Assembly (NCBI RefSeq): GCF_934371575.1
Contig: NZ_CAKRNY010000017.1
Location: forward strand, 1 to 64,000
DNA length: 64,000 bases
Direction of reading: 5' to 3'
Source of the DNA: an uncultured Blautia sp.
GTDB lineage: Bacteria; Bacillota; Clostridia; Lachnospirales; Lachnospiraceae
Part shown: one piece after another, positions 60,623 through 64,000 of the stretch
Numbering within the stretch: position 1 is the stretch's first letter
Layout of the letters: each line of letters opens with the position of its first letter
Translations under genes and position numbers: made by a program
Notes under the pieces: generated by a model
What the model was told of the DNA's origin: nothing
What the model saw: the letters and a program-made list of their open reading frames with translations, nothing else
The model's database searches: none

Positions 60623-63199
60623 ATGACAGGATTGACAAACGAACAGGTACAACAAAGAATTGAAGAGGGAAAAGTCAACGCCAATGAGAACCCGAATACA
60701 AGGAGCTATAAGCAGATTGTAAAGGAAAATGTGCTTACATTTTTCAACTTTCTGAACCTTGCCCTTATGATCATGGTATTGCTGGTGGGATCCTATAAGA
60801 ATTCTATGTTTATGGGAATTATTGTGATCAATACGGTGATCGGAATCATACAGGAGGTACGTGCTAAGAAAACTCTGGATAAGCTGGCTATCCTGACTGA
60901 GAGCAAGGCAGTAGTCTTGCGTGAAGGGAAAAAATGGACCATTTCTACAGAAAAGCTGGTATTGGATGATATTCTTTTTCTGAAAACAGGAGATCAGGTG
61001 CCGGCAGATGCAAAGGTCCTGGAGGGAAATATTGAGGTCAACGAGTCACTTCTCACAGGAGAATCGGATAATCTTCAGAAAGCCCAGGGGGATGAGCTTT
61101 TTTCCGGAAGCTTTGTTACATCCGGAGAAGCCTGCTGTCAGGTTATCCACGTTGGCAAGGACAATTACGCATCCCAGATCACCAGCGAGGCCAAGGAATT
61201 TAAGAGGCATAATTCAGAACTTCGTAACTCTCTGAATGCTATTTTGAAAACTATCAGTGTAATCATTGTTCCTATGGGTATGCTGCTGTTTTATAAACAG
61301 TATTACATTGCAGGAAACGGCATTCGTGACGCAGTAGTGAATATGGTTGCGGCTGTTCTGGGAATGATCCCGGAAGGTCTGGTGCTGCTTACCAGTGTGG
61401 CACTGACACTTGGCGCGCTGACACTGACACGGAAGAATACACTGGTACAGGAACTGTACTGTATTGAAACTCTGGCAAGAGTAGATACTCTTTGCCTGGA
61501 CAAGACTGGCACCATTACAGCCGGAACTATGTGCGTAGAGCAGGTACAGCCCTATGTGGAAGGAATGGAAATCAAGGCTCCGGATGGGGCGAATGAGAGT
61601 AAAATTGAAAGGACTATAAATGGGACTGCGGAGTCGGAGCTGGCTGTTACGGAAGTACAGTCTGGAACAGCAACTGTAACAGGATTACCGACGGAGTTTG
61701 GCCTGGAAACATTAGCGGGAACAGTTCAGAGGAATACTGAAACTGATTTAGCCATCAGCGGCGCCCAGCCAGAACTGACCCTTGGCGAGATCGAGCGCGT
61801 TATGGCAAATATGATGTCTGTTTTAAAGGACAAAAATGCCACCGCAGATGCGCTTGGAAAGCGTTTTTCCAGACGGACGGATATGCCTGTGGACCATTGT
61901 ATTCCATTCTCCTCTGACCGAAAATACAGTGGCGTGGCTTTTAAGGAAGAGGGAACCTATCTGATGGGAGCTGCCCAGTTCCTTTTCCCGGATGGAAATG
62001 AAGACCTGATTAAGCAGTGTGCTTCTTATGGAAAAGAAGGGCTGCGTGTGCTGGTACTGGCTCACAGCCCAAACCTGAATCAGGAAAACGAAATTCCAGA
62101 GGGATTGAAACCGGTTGCTTTGTTCATGCTTACCGATATTATCCGAGACAATGCACCTGAAACTCTGGCATTTTTCAAAGACCAGGGTGTAGATCTGAAA
62201 GTGATCTCTGGTGATGATCCTGTGACTGTTTCTGCCATTGCAAAAAAGGCAGGACTGGAAAATGCAGATAAATATATTGATGCCACTACCATCACCACAC
62301 CGGAGGATATGGAGCGTGCCGTTGCAGAGTGTTCCGTATTCGGCCGTGTAACTCCGCAACAGAAGAAAGAAATGGTGCTTGCCCTTAAGAAACAGAAGCA
62401 TACAGTTGCCATGACAGGAGACGGTGTCAACGATGTTCTGGCTCTGAAAGAGGCAGACTGCAGCGTAGTTATGGCAGAAGGAAGTGATGCGGCCAAGAAC
62501 ATTGCAAATGTAGTGCTTATGGATTCCAATTTCGCTTCGATGCCGGAAATTGTGAATCAGGGCCGCCGCGTTGTCAACAATATCCGTACTGCCGCATCCA
62601 TGTTCCTGATCAAGACCATTTTTTCCGTGTTGCTTTGTCTGATCACCATTTTCTGGGGCGAGAGCTATCCATTCGAGCCAATCCAGATGTCCCTGATCAG
62701 CGCCTGTGCAGTAGGTATTCCAACCTTCCTGCTTGCCCAGGAAAACAACTTTAACAAAATTGAGAGCGGTTTCCTTCGGTACGTATTTATGAATGCTTTT
62801 CCGGCAGCAGTGACCATCACAGGATGCGTGTTTACCATCATGCTGGTCTGCCAGAACGTTTACCACAGCAATACGATGCTCAGCACTGCCTGCTTCCTGG
62901 TAACCGGCTGGAACTATATGGCAGCACTGAAGACAGTATATGCACCACTTAGCAGATACCGTAAGATTATTATTTACGGTATGCAGTTTATTTTCTTTTT
63001 TGCAGCCGTATGCGTACAGAACCTGCTGGCACTTGGCTCACTGGAATTCGGAATGATTATTCTGGTATTTATTCTGATGACATTTTCACCCATCGTGATC
63101 GAGGCAATCACGGAATGGTGCAGAGCGATGTACAATAAGGCGCAGGAAAAAGAGAAAAAAGGACTTATTTCTTTGTTTTTGGAAAAGGTGCAGAAATAA
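60623..63199 (+). CDS. P-type cation-transporting ATPase (CtpE-like)
   Basis: An 858-residue P-type ATPase. The actuator motif TGES is near residue 142, IPEGL lies in the M4 region, and the phosphorylation motif DKTGT has Asp about 293. MTGDGVNDVLALKEADC forms the hinge, and six or so C-terminal membrane segments follow. It resembles the CtpE/Lmo0841-like branch of calcium-type pumps, but ion specificity is not readable. Between about 315 and 390, where the nucleotide domain begins, there is a Thr/Glu/Ala-rich stretch (ATVTGLPTEFGLETLAGTV) not typical of the family. ATG 60623 has GAAGGAAG upstream. Confidence 0.88.
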   Translation: MTGLTNEQVQQRIEEGKVNANENPNTRSYKQIVKENVLTFFNFLNLALMIMVLLVGSYKNSMFMGIIVINTVIGIIQEVRAKKTLDKLAILTESKAVVLREGKKWTISTEKLVLDDILFLKTGDQVPADAKVLEGNIEVNESLLTGESDNLQKAQGDELFSGSFVTSGEACCQVIHVGKDNYASQITSEAKEFKRHNSELRNSLNAILKTISVIIVPMGMLLFYKQYYIAGNGIRDAVVNMVAAVLGMIPEGLVLLTSVALTLGALTLTRKNTLVQELYCIETLARVDTLCLDKTGTITAGTMCVEQVQPYVEGMEIKAPDGANESKIERTINGTAESELAVTEVQSGTATVTGLPTEFGLETLAGTVQRNTETDLAISGAQPELTLGEIERVMANMMSVLKDKNATADALGKRFSRRTDMPVDHCIPFSSDRKYSGVAFKEEGTYLMGAAQFLFPDGNEDLIKQCASYGKEGLRVLVLAHSPNLNQENEIPEGLKPVALFMLTDIIRDNAPETLAFFKDQGVDLKVISGDDPVTVSAIAKKAGLENADKYIDATTITTPEDMERAVAECSVFGRVTPQQKKEMVLALKKQKHTVAMTGDGVNDVLALKEADCSVVMAEGSDAAKNIANVVLMDSNFASMPEIVNQGRRVVNNIRTAASMFLIKTIFSVLLCLITIFWGESYPFEPIQMSLISACAVGIPTFLLAQENNFNKIESGFLRYVFMNAFPAAVTITGCVFTIMLVCQNVYHSNTMLSTACFLVTGWNYMAALKTVYAPLSRYRKIIIYGMQFIFFFAAVCVQNLLALGSLEFGMIILVFILMTFSPIVIEAITEWCRAMYNKAQEKEKKGLISLFLEKVQK

Positions 63200-63208
63200 G
63201 AGTAAAAT

Positions 63209-63245
63209 AAAAAAGAAGTCGCGATATGAAACGGCTTCTTTTTTT
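63209..63245. terminator. Bidirectional terminator after the P-type ATPase
   Basis: AAAAAAGAAGTCG pairs with CGGCTTCTTTTTTT (one G-T), with an A-run and a T-run on the two sides, between convergent genes. Confidence 0.88.
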
Positions 63246-63253
63246 ATACAATA

Positions 63254-64000
63254 TTATAGTTTTATAAATTCAGGCTTTCGGCTGCTGAAAATGGTGTAAT
63301 ATTTAAAACCGCAATCTGTGAGAACCTGTGCTGCTTTGTCAAAATCGTAGCCGATTTTATCCGGTGTATGAGCATCGGCGCCAATGGTGATGATTTCGCC
63401 GCCCAGTTCCTTATAGCGTCGGATGATGGTAGTGCATGGGTTGGCTTCTCCCAGACCATAGTGATAGCCGCCGGTGTTGACCTCAAGTCCTACATTTGTG
63501 TCCACCAGCTTTTTCAGAATCGCATCCAGAATATCCTGGTATCTTTTATAGGAATAAAACTGGTTCTTATTTGGACCATAGCGAACGATATAATCCAGAT
63601 GTCCATAGGTATCCATTTCGTGAAATGCATCCAGATTCTCCAGAATGGATTCAAAATATTCGAGATATGCCTGTTCCTCGTCCCTGCCCTGGAAAAATTC
63701 CGGGTAGTAGGGATCTGCACCGTGAACCAGGTGTGAGGAACCAATCACAAGGTCAAAGGGATACTCTTTTAAAAGATTGTGAAAATATTGTCTAAGGTGA
63801 GGCTGCAATCCGATCTCAATGCCAAAATGGATGGCAATCTGATCTTTGTAAGCTTCCTTTAGCTCCATAAGCCTGGTGTAATAGGCGGGAAGATCCAGGG
63901 AAAATTCCAGATTATCCGGTGTGGGTGGATAATCCGGATCCAGATGTTCCGTAAAGCAGATTCCTTTAAAGCCAAGTTTGATGGAGCGAAGAATCATATC
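63254..64000 (-). CDS. HisJ-family PHP phosphatase, partial at window edge
   Basis: About 249 residues of a PHP-domain phosphoesterase; the N-terminal 20-25 residues with the first metal-binding HxH motif lie past the right edge, and the frame stays open to 64000. Visible motifs are ICFTEHLDPDYP, the FGIEIGL glutamate, SSHLVHGADPYY, HLDYIVRYG and the C-terminal GADAHTPDKIG, fitting histidinol-phosphatase (HisJ/HisK). Other PHP enzymes of this family act on different phosphates, so a role in histidine synthesis is probable but not proven. No his genes are visible. Confidence 0.82.
   Translation of the reverse strand, partial: DMILRSIKLGFKGICFTEHLDPDYPPTPDNLEFSLDLPAYYTRLMELKEAYKDQIAIHFGIEIGLQPHLRQYFHNLLKEYPFDLVIGSSHLVHGADPYYPEFFQGRDEEQAYLEYFESILENLDAFHEMDTYGHLDYIVRYGPNKNQFYSYKRYQDILDAILKKLVDTNVGLEVNTGGYHYGLGEANPCTTIIRRYKELGGEIITIGADAHTPDKIGYDFDKAAQVLTDCGFKYYTIFSSRKPEFIKL

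Overview
The window looks like a chromosomal segment of a spore-forming, anaerobic Firmicute of the Lachnospiraceae (Blautia/Ruminococcus-like). The basis is gene content: a complete spoIIIA operon, spo0A, spoIVB, cotJ genes, SpoIIM, a SpoVB-like flippase, the xseA-xseB-ispA-dxs-tlyA-nadK-argR-recN run, and Firmicute-type promoters and Shine-Dalgarno sites throughout. The genus is an inference. I saw no rRNA, tRNA or CRISPR array.

Layout. 1-1.55 kb is the end of a prophage (holin, amidase, terminator). It abuts a cotJC gene cut after about 33 matching codons; cotJB and cotJA are intact beside it. 2.3-2.9 kb is a membrane-fused Mrr-like nuclease. 3.3-6.2 kb is the trkA-trkH potassium uptake operon. 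6.2-11.5 kb holds a DUF6062 gene and a TetR regulator divergent from a 1189-residue secreted heptad-repeat protein, with paired palindromic operators between them. 11.7-18.1 kb carries ftsW, acpP, gltX, a UvrD-like helicase and a membrane-anchored propeller-like protein. 18.1-23.0 kb is spoIIIAA-AH. 23.2-34.1 kb is a housekeeping run (prfC, Asp23/Gls24, nusB, xseA/B, ispA, dxs, tlyA, nadK, argR, recN). spoIVB follows but on the minus strand, then spo0A, glgA and two small coat-type genes. recA (with a LexA box) and recX end at 40.6 kb.

40.7-52.1 kb is a cyclic-di-GMP signalling block between recX and rny, genes that are usually close together. A class I c-di-GMP riboswitch with its own promoter and terminator precedes a REC/HD-GYP regulator. 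Then come a family-3 solute-binding lipoprotein, a hybrid histidine kinase, a family-1 solute-binding lipoprotein fused to a 5'-nucleotidase C-terminal-like domain, and a second hybrid kinase with two receiver domains. A CHASE-GGDEF-PAS diguanylate cyclase converges on the operon from the other strand. I read this as a sensory operon controlled by the same second messenger it acts on.

52.3-64 kb has rny, spoIIM, xerD, a DAHP synthase, a SpoVB-like flippase, a cysteine desulfurase/IscU pair, a P-type ATPase and a PHP phosphatase cut by the window edge. Small mobile or repeated DNA is visible: a 160-bp TA-flanked palindromic element at the end of the DAHP synthase gene, and a roughly 67-bp double-hairpin repeat in two near-identical copies and one diverged copy. 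One copy sits inside the loop of the xerD terminator. The most notable items are the prophage-cotJC junction, the riboswitch-led sensory operon, the inverted spoIVB, the probable ATA start of spoIIIAA, and the two repeat families.
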